From an uncultured Caryophanales bacterium (GTDB taxonomy: Bacteria > Bacillota_I > Bacilli_A > RF39 > UBA660): 64,000 nucleotides of DNA. Made by a program: the position numbers and the translations under genes. Of this stretch, positions 52,004 to 60,806 are shown piece by piece (position 1 is the stretch's first letter; every line of letters starts with the position of its first letter). Under the pieces are notes generated by a model. The model was not told the origin of the DNA. It made no database searches and saw nothing but the letters and a program-made list of their open reading frames with translations. The stretch covers positions 62,001-126,000 of the forward strand of contig CANOBK010000002.1 in the NCBI GenBank assembly GCA_947564265.1, in the 5' to 3' direction.

Positions 52004-53046
52004 CTCTCTAACCCCAATTCTATTAACCGATCAATTACACTTTCAAAGGACATTCCAATTTCTTTTAACATACTAGGATATCTAGAATGAGAAGTACACC
52101 CAGGAATTGTATTTACTTCATTAAATACAATTGTTTTATCTTTAGTATAAAACATATCGACTCTTGCAAAACCGCTACATCCCAAAACTTTATAAATCTC
52201 AAGAGCAATTTTCTTAATCTTTTCTCTTTCCTCTTTAGGAAGTCTAGCAGGTAAATGAATTGCACTTGTCTTCAAATTATATTTTTCAAAATAATCAAAG
52301 AATCCATCTTGTAATTCAATCTCATCCACTTCTCCAATTACTAAGTCATAGTTTCCTAAAACAGCACAACCAACTTCAAAACCATCTACATTTTCTTCTA
52401 TAATCATTTTATTATCATATTGAAATGCTTCCTCAACTGCATCTTTTAAATTCTCAATCGATGAAATTTTTGTAATACCAAAAGAAGAACCTGCCTTTAA
52501 TGGTTTTACAAATAATGGAAATTTCAATTGAGATACTTCCCGTTCAATTTCTTCGTAAGAAGTATTTTTATCAAATAATCGAGAAGTTGGTACCAAAAGT
52601 CCATGAGATTGAACCATCTGATGCGCTAAATACTTGTCCATACAAACTGCAGAAGAAGTCATATCACATCCAACATAAGGAATCCCTGCAAGTTCAAATA
52701 GTCCTTGTAATCTTCCATCTTCTCCGTTCTTACCATGCAATACAGGGAACATAATATCAATTTTTATTACTTTTCCAGTTTCTGATAGAATAATTCCATG
52801 ATCACATCGATTGGAAGAAATCGTAATCTTTTGTACTTTTCCTTCTTGAAACCACTCATTCTTTTCGATTTTATCTACATCACCGTCATATAAATAAAAA
52901 TCTCCCTCTTTCGTAATTCCAATCATCACGATATCATATTTTTCCTGATTCATATTTTTTATAACAGAAGTAGCTGACACTAATGATACATCATATTCAC
53001 TAGAACAACCACCAAACAAACATCCTACTTTAATTTTCTTCATCAT
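52000..53046 (-). CDS. vanG: D-alanine--D-serine ligase (VanG-type)
   Basis: A 348-residue ATP-grasp ligase of the Ddl/Van family: VGCLFGGCSSEYDVSLVSAT, FPVLHGKNGEDGRLQGLFEL, FVKPLKAGSSFGITKISS and FNEVNTIPGCTSHSRYPSML with the Mg-binding Asn. Length and the EKYNLKTSAIHLPARLPKEE block fit VanG/VanC-type rather than D-lactate ligases. Assignment as D-Ala-D-Ser ligase rests mainly on linked vanXY and vanT genes; a plain Ddl cannot be excluded by eye. GAGGAGATTAAAG precedes two tandem ATGs. Overlaps vanW by 17 bases. Confidence 0.88.
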   Translation of the reverse strand: MMKKIKVGCLFGGCSSEYDVSLVSATSVIKNMNQEKYDIVMIGITKEGDFYLYDGDVDKIEKNEWFQEGKVQKITISSNRCDHGIILSETGKVIKIDIMFPVLHGKNGEDGRLQGLFELAGIPYVGCDMTSSAVCMDKYLAHQMVQSHGLLVPTSRLFDKNTSYEEIEREVSQLKFPLFVKPLKAGSSFGITKISSIENLKDAVEEAFQYDNKMIIEENVDGFEVGCAVLGNYDLVIGEVDEIELQDGFFDYFEKYNLKTSAIHLPARLPKEEREKIKKIALEIYKVLGCSGFARVDMFYTKDKTIVFNEVNTIPGCTSHSRYPSMLKEIGMSFESVIDRLIELGLER

Positions 53047-53866
53047 CTTTAATCTCCTCTACCTTTGTTCCCTTAGGAAGTTCATAAGTAATCTCTACCA
53101 CTTCATCATAAAGCTTTTCACGAGAAACTTCCTTTTTCTTCTTTTGATCCGTCATCACACGAATAACAGATACACTTTCATAAATTTTTCCATTCTTTCG
53201 AATATACTTAAAATCATCATTGACAATTTCTGCTTTCTCAGAAACCTTATGATCTGATAAAATTTTTGCATACATAAAATCATCATCAAAATCAATTACA
53301 ATCTGATAGGTATTTTCTGTATTATTCTTCATTCGAAGATCTAACCATCCTCCACGAATTGTGGCATCTACACCTTCTAGAGAATCTTTATCAGGATTAG
53401 GGAAGGATTTCACCTTATGTCCATGTCTTTCTACAATTGTAAGCGGTGTCTTTAAAAAAGTATAATATAATAAGTTACTTAAATGACAAATGCCACCACC
53501 TTTAGTTGGTACAATTTTATTATCAACAAGAATTAACCCATCCTTTAACTTTCCATACTTTTTACTTTTCCTTGACAAATAACAAAAAGAAAAAGTTTCT
53601 CCCGGTTGAATTAAAACCTGATTCATCGTACGACTAATAATTTTCAGATTATCGACCTTATTTTTCTGATAAATAATATCATGTCCACTATTTTCATTAA
53701 TCATTAATGTTTTAGAATTACAAACCTCATAAGGTAATAAATCCGAAACTGTCTTTGAATATTTATTTTTATCAAAGTACATGCCAATGTAATAAAATAA
53801 ATTTCTTTGCCAAACTCTAATTGGTATTAAAAATGGAAATATTTGTGTTACTCTTTTCCTTGCCAT
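53030..53866 (-). CDS. vanW: VanW family protein
   Basis: A 278-residue protein carrying the VanW domain: QPGETFSFCYLSRKSKKYGK, then PTKGGGICHLSNLLYYTFLK, and VERHGHKVKSFPNPDKDSLE. VanW occurs in vanB and vanG clusters; its biochemical role is not established. It is the first gene of the operon here, transcribed from an extended -10 about 45 bases upstream. AAAGGAAG precedes the ATG. Confidence 0.92.
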   Translation of the reverse strand: MARKRVTQIFPFLIPIRVWQRNLFYYIGMYFDKNKYSKTVSDLLPYEVCNSKTLMINENSGHDIIYQKNKVDNLKIISRTMNQVLIQPGETFSFCYLSRKSKKYGKLKDGLILVDNKIVPTKGGGICHLSNLLYYTFLKTPLTIVERHGHKVKSFPNPDKDSLEGVDATIRGGWLDLRMKNNTENTYQIVIDFDDDFMYAKILSDHKVSEKAEIVNDDFKYIRKNGKIYESVSVIRVMTDQKKKKEVSREKLYDEVVEITYELPKGTKVEEIKDDEEN

Positions 53867-53910
53867 AAAATTTCTTCCTTTCTTATGAAACTCAAACTCT
53901 CTATAAATAA

Positions 53911-53916
53911 ATTATA
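53911..53916 (-). promoter_or_regulatory. vanG-type operon promoter, extended -10
   Basis: TATAAT preceded by TGG on the minus strand. No -35 match and no copy of the 39-bp element lie upstream. Nothing resembling a VanR-like repeat array is seen in the 200 bases before vanW. Confidence 0.5.
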
Positions 53917-54010
53917 CCACAGTTTCCTATCAATCATAGTTTTTTACGCTTGATTTTTATTACAGTTTTGTCATTTCTAAGTTTTTAGACTCAAAATTTT
54001 TCTTTAAAGT

Positions 54011-54051
54011 AAAAAATATCAACACAAAATCATATAAATTGTGTTGATATT
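54011..54051 (-). terminator. Terminator of the ABC exporter operon
   Basis: ATATCAACACAA and TTGTGTTGATAT form a 12-bp perfect stem with an 11-base loop, followed on the minus strand by six T's. Confidence 0.88.
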
Positions 54052-54066
54052 GGATTATAGATTTTT

Positions 54067-55218
54067 TTAAGAATTTGTCTTTCTCATCTTACCAGAAATA
54101 AAGTTCATCATTACAACAAATAATAGGATAAATAAAATGACAACTCCCATGTTGAGGAAGATAGGTTTTAAATTTTCAAAATTAAATACCTCCATCGTCT
54201 TTAATCGTTCATTCGTATTGATATACCAATAAGAAGGAAGAACATGAGCAATCTTTAACACAAAATCTGGTAAATATTCAGTCGGTACAAAAGCCCCACA
54301 CAAGAAACTAGAACCAAGCGCTACTACATTAACAATTCCGTTGATGGCTTCTCGATTATGGACTAAATTTCCAATCAAGAACGCAATTGATAAAGCACAG
54401 AAAGTAAAAATAAGTGAGTTAATCAGATAAAATATTGTATGAATAGTAAATAGGGAACTGCCGAATAAAAAGAAACTGACAAGTACATAAAAAGCCCATA
54501 AAGAAACGGCAAATAATCCATTAGAAAGTAGTAACTTACGATTATATTTCTTATAATTCATACTACTAATAATTGTCCTTTTTCGAACCACATCCCTACC
54601 AAAACTAAATAGAACCATACAAATCACAAATACACATCCTGCCAAAAGACTGTAATTGGCAAAGTTATAATAATTAGCAATTTGAGTTAGATGATCAGTA
54701 TCAAGTTTTGAAGTAACTTCAACTTCTAATTTTTCTGATAAAGTTTTATTAAGATTCTCTATTATTTCTTCCTCTGATGCAAAAGTCTCATGATAAATAT
54801 TGGCAAGCTTTAAATATCTTTCCAACATCATGTCAGCAAGACTCGCCATATAATCACCAGTACTTTTTACTTCAATAGTAGGATTTTTATGATCTAAAAA
54901 ATCTTCACGAAAGTTTTCTGGAATATAGATTATGTAATTGATATCCCGATAAAACAGGGCATCTCGAATCGCATTTTCTTCATTTTTTATATCTATAATA
55001 TTGGCATTCTCTTCAAAATATTGAATTAGATTTTTTGTAATTCCTTCCCTCTCTCCTTGATTGATAATGAATACATCTGGTTTTTCGGCAACAAAATTCG
55101 TCGTATTATCCCCTGATGTCGTATTAAAAACAGCAAAAAAGATTAAGATAGCACTATAGAGAATAATTGTTCCTTTACAACTCTTTAGTACTTTTAAAAA
55201 TGTTTTAAATACTGTCAT
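54067..55218 (-). CDS. ABC-2 type transporter permease
   Basis: A 383-residue protein with one N-terminal helix, a large outside domain (about 40-175) and five C-terminal helices (NYSLLAGCVFVICMVLFSFG through ILFILLFVVMMNFI), the YhgE/ABC2_membrane_3 layout. It overlaps the preceding permease by 14 bases. With the ATPase and second permease it should export a drug, lipid or peptide; substrate unknown. Confidence 0.88.
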   Translation of the reverse strand: MTVFKTFLKVLKSCKGTIILYSAILIFFAVFNTTSGDNTTNFVAEKPDVFIINQGEREGITKNLIQYFEENANIIDIKNEENAIRDALFYRDINYIIYIPENFREDFLDHKNPTIEVKSTGDYMASLADMMLERYLKLANIYHETFASEEEIIENLNKTLSEKLEVEVTSKLDTDHLTQIANYYNFANYSLLAGCVFVICMVLFSFGRDVVRKRTIISSMNYKKYNRKLLLSNGLFAVSLWAFYVLVSFFLFGSSLFTIHTIFYLINSLIFTFCALSIAFLIGNLVHNREAINGIVNVVALGSSFLCGAFVPTEYLPDFVLKIAHVLPSYWYINTNERLKTMEVFNFENLKPIFLNMGVVILFILLFVVMMNFISGKMRKTNS

Positions 55219-56416
55219 ATTTCTGCCTCCTTAAACAAAATGCTGAAATTCCAATTAATAGAAAGGAAAAAGCAAGCAAACTAATAACATTAAAATAATA
55301 TCTGTGAAACGTATCATAATAATATAAAGAATAAAATCCATCGGTAATCATATTAACAGGATTAAGCTTATTCACGATTGGAATATTTTTATCAACTACA
55401 TATTTCATCGTAATTCCCATCATTCCAGATAGAACACACCCAAGCATTGTAAAAGAAATCATAATTCCCACTTTGGTATTTTCATTCGATTTAATAACAG
55501 ACGCTATCAAAACACCAAGAGAAAGACCAGAAAGGGTTCCAACGAGAGACAAAAGAATGACCAACGGCAAATTTGTCCCATAGTCTACATGAATTACCAA
55601 AATAGTATAAAGGAACAACAAGAGAAGACCAAAGAGTTGTGTAACATAGCTAGCAAGCGCACTACTTAAAATCAATTTTCCCTTGGAAATAGGACTTACT
55701 GATACCCTTTTTCCATTACTACTCATATTAGCTAAACATTGGTTAATTGCCGACATTCCCAAAATGCCACCATATAAACAAGTCATCGCAATTAACGTGT
55801 AATATTCAATCATTGTATAACTTAAATGATCACTAGAAGTATCTTGAATCCTAATATTTTCTTCATCAAGCATTTTCATAATATCTTGATAAATCACTGT
55901 ATACCAAGAATCAAAGTTTTCGATTCCTGAATTAATATCTTGCGTTAAATCTGGAATATTATCTTGAATCCATTTTCCAGAAACATTTTTTAGTATCTCC
56001 TGTATATCTATAATCTCTTCTACTACAGATTGAAAGACAGTTTCATTAATCCCATTATGGTTCACAACTACTTTCGGATGATTAATACCTTCTAATACTA
56101 GATATCCAGTAATTTCATTCTTAGAAAGAAGTTCCCTTGCTTCTGCTTCTTCTACATATTGAATCCGAAATAATTGTTCTTCCCCATTTTCTTCTCCTAA
56201 TACTTGAAATGTCTCCTGAAATAATGGATTATTTTTTAGATAGTCATTATCAATAATGGCAATATCGATAAGATCCAGCTTTTCATTTTTCTCAATATCT
56301 TGAAAAGCCATATTAAATAAAGTTCCTAATATAATTGGAAAGGCAAAAGTCCAAAATATTAGCATTTTATTTCGAAAAAGTGTTTTTAAGGAATATTTAA
56401 AATTATGAAAAAACAT
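55205..56416 (-). CDS. ABC-2 type transporter permease
   Basis: A 403-residue partner permease with the same layout: FRNKMLIFWTFAFPIILGTL at the N-terminus, an outside domain of about 150 residues, then five helices including SYVTQLFGLLLLFLYTILVI and VGIMISFTMLGCVLSGMMGI. Its start codon overlaps the ATPase gene stop by one base. Forms a heterodimer with the 54067 product. Confidence 0.88.
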   Translation of the reverse strand: MFFHNFKYSLKTLFRNKMLIFWTFAFPIILGTLFNMAFQDIEKNEKLDLIDIAIIDNDYLKNNPLFQETFQVLGEENGEEQLFRIQYVEEAEARELLSKNEITGYLVLEGINHPKVVVNHNGINETVFQSVVEEIIDIQEILKNVSGKWIQDNIPDLTQDINSGIENFDSWYTVIYQDIMKMLDEENIRIQDTSSDHLSYTMIEYYTLIAMTCLYGGILGMSAINQCLANMSSNGKRVSVSPISKGKLILSSALASYVTQLFGLLLLFLYTILVIHVDYGTNLPLVILLSLVGTLSGLSLGVLIASVIKSNENTKVGIMISFTMLGCVLSGMMGITMKYVVDKNIPIVNKLNPVNMITDGFYSLYYYDTFHRYYFNVISLLAFSFLLIGISAFCLRRQKYDSI

Positions 56417-57354
56417 TAGTCTCGAAGTTCCTTTCCTGTCAGTTCCAAAAACACATCATTTAAAGTTGGTCTCTCAGAGAATATTTTATTATACTGAATT
56501 TTTGCATTTTTCAAATAATCCATTAATTCCACTAAATTATTTTTGCCTTTTTTATACGTAATCAACAAGATTCCTTCATGATAAGTAACATCTTCTACAT
56601 TTTTAAATTCTCCTATTTCCTTAATATATTTACTATCTAATTCCATTACTTCAACGGTCACTTTTTCTTCTAATTTTGCGAGTTTTTTTAATTCATCGAT
56701 CGTACCACTTGCGATAATTTGACCACGATCTAAAATAATAACTCGATCACAAAGAATTTCTACTTCTTCCATATAATGTGTGGTATAAATAATCGTTGTC
56801 CCTTGATCTCGAAGCGTTTTGATTCCATCTAAAATATTATTTCTACTTTGAGGATCTACTGCAACCGTTGGTTCATCTAAAATGATTAATTTAGGTTTAT
56901 GGGCAACACCACAAGCGATGTTTAGTCTTCTTAAAAGACCACCTGATAATTGTTTCGGATAGAATTTTTTAAATTCTTCTAATCCAACTAACTGAATAGC
57001 ATCCTCCACATATCGTTTTCTTAATCCTTTATCTTGGATGTAAAGTCCACAGAAATAGTCAATATTTTCAATTACAGTTAACTCTTCAAAAACAGCAACA
57101 TCTTGAAAGACAACACCAATTTTTTCTTTCAATTTGTAAGCATCTGGTTCCATCTCTTGACCAAAAATTTTAATGCTTCCCTCGGAAAAGTTTAACAGTG
57201 ATAAAATACAATTAATTGTCGTTGATTTTCCACTACCATTAGGTCCTAATAATCCAAGAATTTCTCCTTCCTTTACTTCAAAGGATAAATCATTAACTGC
57301 TTTTAATTCTTTATATTCCTTCGTTAATTTCTTAACTTCTACTACATTTTTCAT
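56416..57354 (-). CDS. ABC transporter ATP-binding protein
   Basis: A 312-residue DrrA/CcmA-type ATPase: LLGPNGSGKSTTINCILSLL (Walker A), KQLSGGLLRRLNIACGVA (signature), KLIILDEPTVAVDP (Walker B), with the extended C-terminal domain usual for drug exporters. It overlaps the TetR gene by four bases. GGAGGA precedes the ATG. Confidence 0.95.
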   Translation of the reverse strand: MKNVVEVKKLTKEYKELKAVNDLSFEVKEGEILGLLGPNGSGKSTTINCILSLLNFSEGSIKIFGQEMEPDAYKLKEKIGVVFQDVAVFEELTVIENIDYFCGLYIQDKGLRKRYVEDAIQLVGLEEFKKFYPKQLSGGLLRRLNIACGVAHKPKLIILDEPTVAVDPQSRNNILDGIKTLRDQGTTIIYTTHYMEEVEILCDRVIILDRGQIIASGTIDELKKLAKLEEKVTVEVMELDSKYIKEIGEFKNVEDVTYHEGILLITYKKGKNNLVELMDYLKNAKIQYNKIFSERPTLNDVFLELTGKELRD

Positions 57355-57926
57355 TTATCTTCCTCCTGATTTTTTATATAACCCATTAGCATTTCTAATA
57401 CGGTATTTGTAAGTAACTCTTCGATTTCTGTTTTAGAAAATTGAATTGTTTTTGTAGCGACTAGACACGCAATCCCATGAGTAAAAATCCATACTTTGAC
57501 ATGAAACTTTTTCTGTTCCTCATAAGAAAGTCCTGATAACTTTTGACCTACTTTAATTACATGATCTCCAATTGCATCCGCCATCACAAACTTTTCTGCA
57601 TCTAAACTTGTCTCCTTCATAAATAGGATCTTAAAAAATTCTGGGTAATCTGCGGCAAACTCAATATAGGAAAGTCCCATTTGTTTATATGATTTTGGAT
57701 CATTTCCTCCACGCATCATATATTCTTGGTACTTTGCATAAATCTTCCGATGGACTTCACTGAGCAATTCCTCCATGGTAGTAAAATTGTGAAAGATTGG
57801 TTGTACTGAACAACCTAATTTACCCGCAACTTTTCTAGCATTGACACTTGAGATACCCTCTTCTTTAATTAATTGATAAGTAGCTTCTACAATATCTTCT
57901 TTTGTGTATTTTCTAATCGGTGGCAT
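57351..57926 (-). CDS. TetR-family repressor of the ABC exporter
   Basis: A 191-residue TetR protein. The HTH is in EDIVEATYQLIKEEGISSVN and ARKVAGKLGCSVQPIFHNF, and the C-terminal ligand domain contains FFKILFMKETSL and VWIFTHGIACLVATKTIQ. It is the first gene of the operon and is followed by the ATPase with ATGA overlap. Two adjacent palindromes lie before it. A likely ligand-relieved repressor of its own operon. Confidence 0.92.
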   Translation of the reverse strand: MPPIRKYTKEDIVEATYQLIKEEGISSVNARKVAGKLGCSVQPIFHNFTTMEELLSEVHRKIYAKYQEYMMRGGNDPKSYKQMGLSYIEFAADYPEFFKILFMKETSLDAEKFVMADAIGDHVIKVGQKLSGLSYEEQKKFHVKVWIFTHGIACLVATKTIQFSKTEIEELLTNTVLEMLMGYIKNQEEDK

Positions 57927-57941
57927 TTTTCACCTCTTTCT

Positions 57942-57969
57942 ATAACTTCTGTTATATAACAAATGTTAT
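57942..57969. promoter_or_regulatory. Twin TetR operator palindromes
   Basis: ATAACTTCTGTTAT (57942-57955) and ATAACAAATGTTAT (57956-57969) abut each other; each has matched ATAAC and GTTAT arms. They lie 15-43 bases before the tetR start. Confidence 0.7.
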
Positions 57970-57984
57970 TTTATCAGAAAAGAA

Positions 57985-58012
57985 AATTCTTGTAAATAAT
58001 ATTACAAGAATT
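57985..58012 (-). terminator. Terminator of the LiaF-DUF4097 operon
   Basis: AATTCTTGTAA and TTACAAGAATT form an 11-bp stem with a 6-base loop, followed on the minus strand by TTTTC. It lies just past the DUF4097 stop. Confidence 0.75.
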
Positions 58013-58020
58013 CATTCATT

Positions 58021-58833
58021 CTATGAAACAGTTGGAGTACTAAAATCAATTATAATACTACCAACACCACCATCTAATTCAAGGAGGTTATCTCCTCTTC
58101 CAACAGTAGTATCATTAGAATAATTATTTCCATCGATTTTAATACTTCCGACCCCCTTTTCTGCTTCAATACGATAATCTTCTCGATTTCCTAGAAGTAG
58201 AATACTGATTTCTCCGACACCACAATCAATACTACTATTTCCTGTAATTAAGGCTTCAATTTCCACTTTCCCAACTCCAGCATCTAGTTCTAAATTATTT
58301 AAAATGGAAGAAGTAATTTCTATCTTTCCAGCGCCACCATCGATATCAGTCTTTGAAAAGTCTCCTTCTCGGATGGATAAGAGTCCCGCTCCTTGAGATA
58401 CATCTAATCGATCTGCAAGTACCTTATCAATTTCAATCTTTCCAGCACCAGAATCAATCGTTAAATCATGCAAAACGCTATCTTTTGGAACTGTAATTAC
58501 AATTTTCCCAGAACTGTTTCCGCCCCAAAACCAATTTCTTTTTTCTCTGATTTTCAATATATCATTTTTTACATTGGAAGAGAACTTTTTACTAACATTA
58601 GTAGCATCCACTCTAAATTCTTCTCCTGATTCAATTAAAATACTTGAATAAGAAACATCAATATCAATTGAACGAATATTTTCATAAGTCTTGGTAAAGT
58701 TTTCACCTGATTCATCAGTTCCTATCATAGTAAATATTCCAGCTACACTTAAAATCGCACTAAGAATACTTACAATAAGAAAGATTCCAAAGGCAATCGC
58801 ACAATACTTAATTCCTTTTTGTAAATTTGTCAT
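58021..58833 (-). CDS. Membrane-anchored DUF4097 protein
   Basis: A 270-residue protein with an N-terminal helix (YCAIAFGIFLIVSILSAILS) and a solenoid of short strands with a repeat of the type GAGKIEI/GVGKVEI/GVGEISI, for example INIDGGAGKIEITS-like turns. It overlaps the LiaF-like gene by four bases and is the second DUF4097 gene of the window. Function within the pair is likely an outside sensor or structural part of an envelope-stress response. Confidence 0.85.
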   Translation of the reverse strand: MTNLQKGIKYCAIAFGIFLIVSILSAILSVAGIFTMIGTDESGENFTKTYENIRSIDIDVSYSSILIESGEEFRVDATNVSKKFSSNVKNDILKIREKRNWFWGGNSSGKIVITVPKDSVLHDLTIDSGAGKIEIDKVLADRLDVSQGAGLLSIREGDFSKTDIDGGAGKIEITSSILNNLELDAGVGKVEIEALITGNSSIDCGVGEISILLLGNREDYRIEAEKGVGSIKIDGNNYSNDTTVGRGDNLLELDGGVGSIIIDFSTPTVS

Positions 58834-59510
58834 TTAATATCCACTCCCCCAAACATAGAGAAAGATTCAATATAAATCGTCATCTTATTCTCATCAGAAT
58901 TTTTAACTCGACTTGAAGTTCCTCCAAAAATAGGAGTAGATTTTATTTTTACATTAACATCACTTGGAACCAAAATCTCAATTCCACCAAAGATAGCACT
59001 CGCTTCAATCGTTGTTTCTTTTTCTAGTTTTGCCTTTCTTAAATCTAAAACAATACTACCAAAAACAGCATCTAGAGAAGCACCTTCGAATTTTTCGTTT
59101 TCCTTATCTACTTTTTGTCCAGCAAACGTCGCAACAATCGCTTCCATACCATTCTTTTTTCCTTCTCGAACTTTGTCTGATATTTTTGCCTTAATCGTAT
59201 TATTGAAAATCATAGAAAGTCCAATGATTACAAAAATAGCAGGAAGAATTAATTTCGCAATGAAACCAAAACTTAATACATCCCTAGAGACTAAAAGAAG
59301 AGCGACCCCGATCAAAAGTCCAATAACATCTCCTATTTTATCTCCTTTTTCAAAATCAACTAATCCAATGAAACAAGGAACGATAATAAATAACGTCCAC
59401 CATCCATCAAAGAAAATATCAATGTCGGTAACTCCAAAACTATTTAGTCCAATCACTAATCCAATCGCAATTAACACAATTCCCCATAAACTTTTACTAA
59501 TATTTTTCAT
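58830..59510 (-). CDS. LiaF-like membrane protein
   Basis: A 226-residue protein with four helices (LWGIVLIAIGLVIGLNSFGV, WWTLFIIVPCFIGL, DVIGLLIGVALLLV, LILPAIFVIIGLSMIF) and a C-terminal LiaF/DUF2154-type beta domain with ASLDAVFGSIVLDLRKAKLE and IFGGIEILVPSDVNV. LiaF inhibits the LiaRS two-component system in Bacillus; no liaRS genes are adjacent here. AAAAAGGAG precedes the ATG. Preceded by copy B of the 39-bp element. Confidence 0.85.
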   Translation of the reverse strand: MKNISKSLWGIVLIAIGLVIGLNSFGVTDIDIFFDGWWTLFIIVPCFIGLVDFEKGDKIGDVIGLLIGVALLLVSRDVLSFGFIAKLILPAIFVIIGLSMIFNNTIKAKISDKVREGKKNGMEAIVATFAGQKVDKENEKFEGASLDAVFGSIVLDLRKAKLEKETTIEASAIFGGIEILVPSDVNVKIKSTPIFGGTSSRVKNSDENKMTIYIESFSMFGGVDIK

Positions 59511-59624
59511 ATTTTTTCTCCTTTTTGTTAGTATAACATAGAACAGAGTAATAAGATACTATTTCTATCAAATGTCATTTTTCCACTAACTAATAAGAAT
59601 CATACATGATTTTCCTATTACATG

Positions 59625-59663
59625 CCACCAGTTTCAGTTGGAAATTTGTCAACTAAAGATAAC
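59625..59663 (-). promoter_or_regulatory. 39-bp envelope-operon element, copy B
   Basis: Core TTGACAAATTTCCAA with GTTA and GGTGG flanks on the minus strand. TATGAT (59599-59604) follows exactly 20 bp after GGTGG, giving a leader of about 80 bases before the LiaF-like gene. Confidence 0.7.
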
Positions 59664-59710
59664 ATTTTGATATTTTTGAAGAAAAATACCCCAATCACTG
59701 GAGTAGTTTA

Positions 59711-60142
59711 TTAAAAAACAACAACAGCTTTTTTTAAAATAGATTCTACTTCCTCTTTATAAATGACATTTCCAAATTCAAAACAATCGAAGTAAATGGA
59801 AGCAAGATTAAAATCAATATAATATTTTCCCTCTAAATAATATTTTTTGCCTAAAACATAATTCTCATCCTCAAATTCTAACAACATATGACTATTGGGA
59901 TGAAATGTAATATTAAAATCAATCGTAGAGTAATCTCCTACTTTTTCTATTTCAAAAATGAAGAAGTCGGCACATTGATATACTTCTGCATCATAGATAC
60001 CATCCAGCAAATAGTGATATTTATTTTTTAAATAAATTCCTATTTCTTTTAACATCACTCCCAGATTCGTTCTATTTTTAATATCGATTGAACTGGTCAT
60101 TTGAACTAAAATAGAATCATTTTCTAAAAATTCAACTCTCAA
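59711..60142 (-). CDS. Hypothetical protein (143 aa)
   Basis: A soluble acidic protein, beta-rich by pattern (SILVQMTSSIDIKNRTNLGV, FHPNSHMLLEFEDENYVLGK). I choose the TTG at 60142, which has GGTGAT four bases upstream; the GTG at 60151 lies within that site. Downstream of engB in the same direction, 50 bases away. No family recognised. Confidence 0.5.
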   Translation of the reverse strand: MRVEFLENDSILVQMTSSIDIKNRTNLGVMLKEIGIYLKNKYHYLLDGIYDAEVYQCADFFIFEIEKVGDYSTIDFNITFHPNSHMLLEFEDENYVLGKKYYLEGKYYIDFNLASIYFDCFEFGNVIYKEEVESILKKAVVVF

Positions 60143-60200
60143 AGATATCACCTATAATATCGTATGTATAAATCTCCTATTTTGAGAAAAAAAAGAGACT

Positions 60201-60806
60201 TTAAATCAAGTCTTCTTCATCACTCTTTAAAAATACCTCTATTTTATTTAGTACATCTTCTCTACCAAGTTTGGTTACACTAGAAAAGAGTATCAAATCA
60301 TCTCCCATGACTAAGTCCAAAGTATCCAAAATTAATTTTTTATTTTTCTCCATCTTACTTGGCCCCACTTTATCTACTTTCGTAGCGACTACCGTAACTG
60401 GAATATTATAATACTTTAAGAAATTATACATAAGTAAATCATCTTCACTCGGTTTATGTCTAAAATCAATTAGCATGAATACTCGTTTCATTTCTTTTCT
60501 TTTTTCTAAATACTCTTCAATCATTTTTCCAAATTTAGACTGTGTTCTCTTATCAACTGCTGCATAACCATAGCCAGGAACATCCACTAAATAAAAAGAC
60601 TTATTTACTAAATAGAAATTAAGAGTTTGTGTTTTTCCAGGTCGAGAAGAAATTCGCGCTAAATTTTTACGATTGATTAAGCAATTGATGAAACTACTCT
60701 TTCCTACATTACTTCGCCCTACCAACATGAATTCTGGAAATTTCTGATCTGGATATTGACTACGCCTAACGGCAGTCACATCAAGAATTGCATCGGTAAC
60801 TTTCAT
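60201..60806 (-). CDS. engB: Ribosome biogenesis GTPase EngB (YsxC)
   Basis: A 201-residue GTPase acting in 50S assembly. FMLVGRSNVGKSSFINCLIN is the P-loop, RPGKTQTLNFYLVNKSFYLV the switch region, DVPGYGYAAVDKR and ATKVDKV the remaining G motifs. Overlaps the upstream nrnA-like gene by four bases. GGTGGAG precedes the ATG. Confidence 0.97.
   Translation of the reverse strand: MKVTDAILDVTAVRRSQYPDQKFPEFMLVGRSNVGKSSFINCLINRKNLARISSRPGKTQTLNFYLVNKSFYLVDVPGYGYAAVDKRTQSKFGKMIEEYLEKRKEMKRVFMLIDFRHKPSEDDLLMYNFLKYYNIPVTVVATKVDKVGPSKMEKNKKLILDTLDLVMGDDLILFSSVTKLGREDVLNKIEVFLKSDEEDLI

Noticed and set aside
53867..54010. VanR-type binding repeats upstream of the van-type cluster
   Set aside because: No direct or inverted repeats beyond chance were seen; only the extended -10 is supportable.
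59173..59541. 122-residue plus-strand frame over the LiaF-like gene
   Set aside because: Shadow of the LiaF-like gene; no ribosome site.
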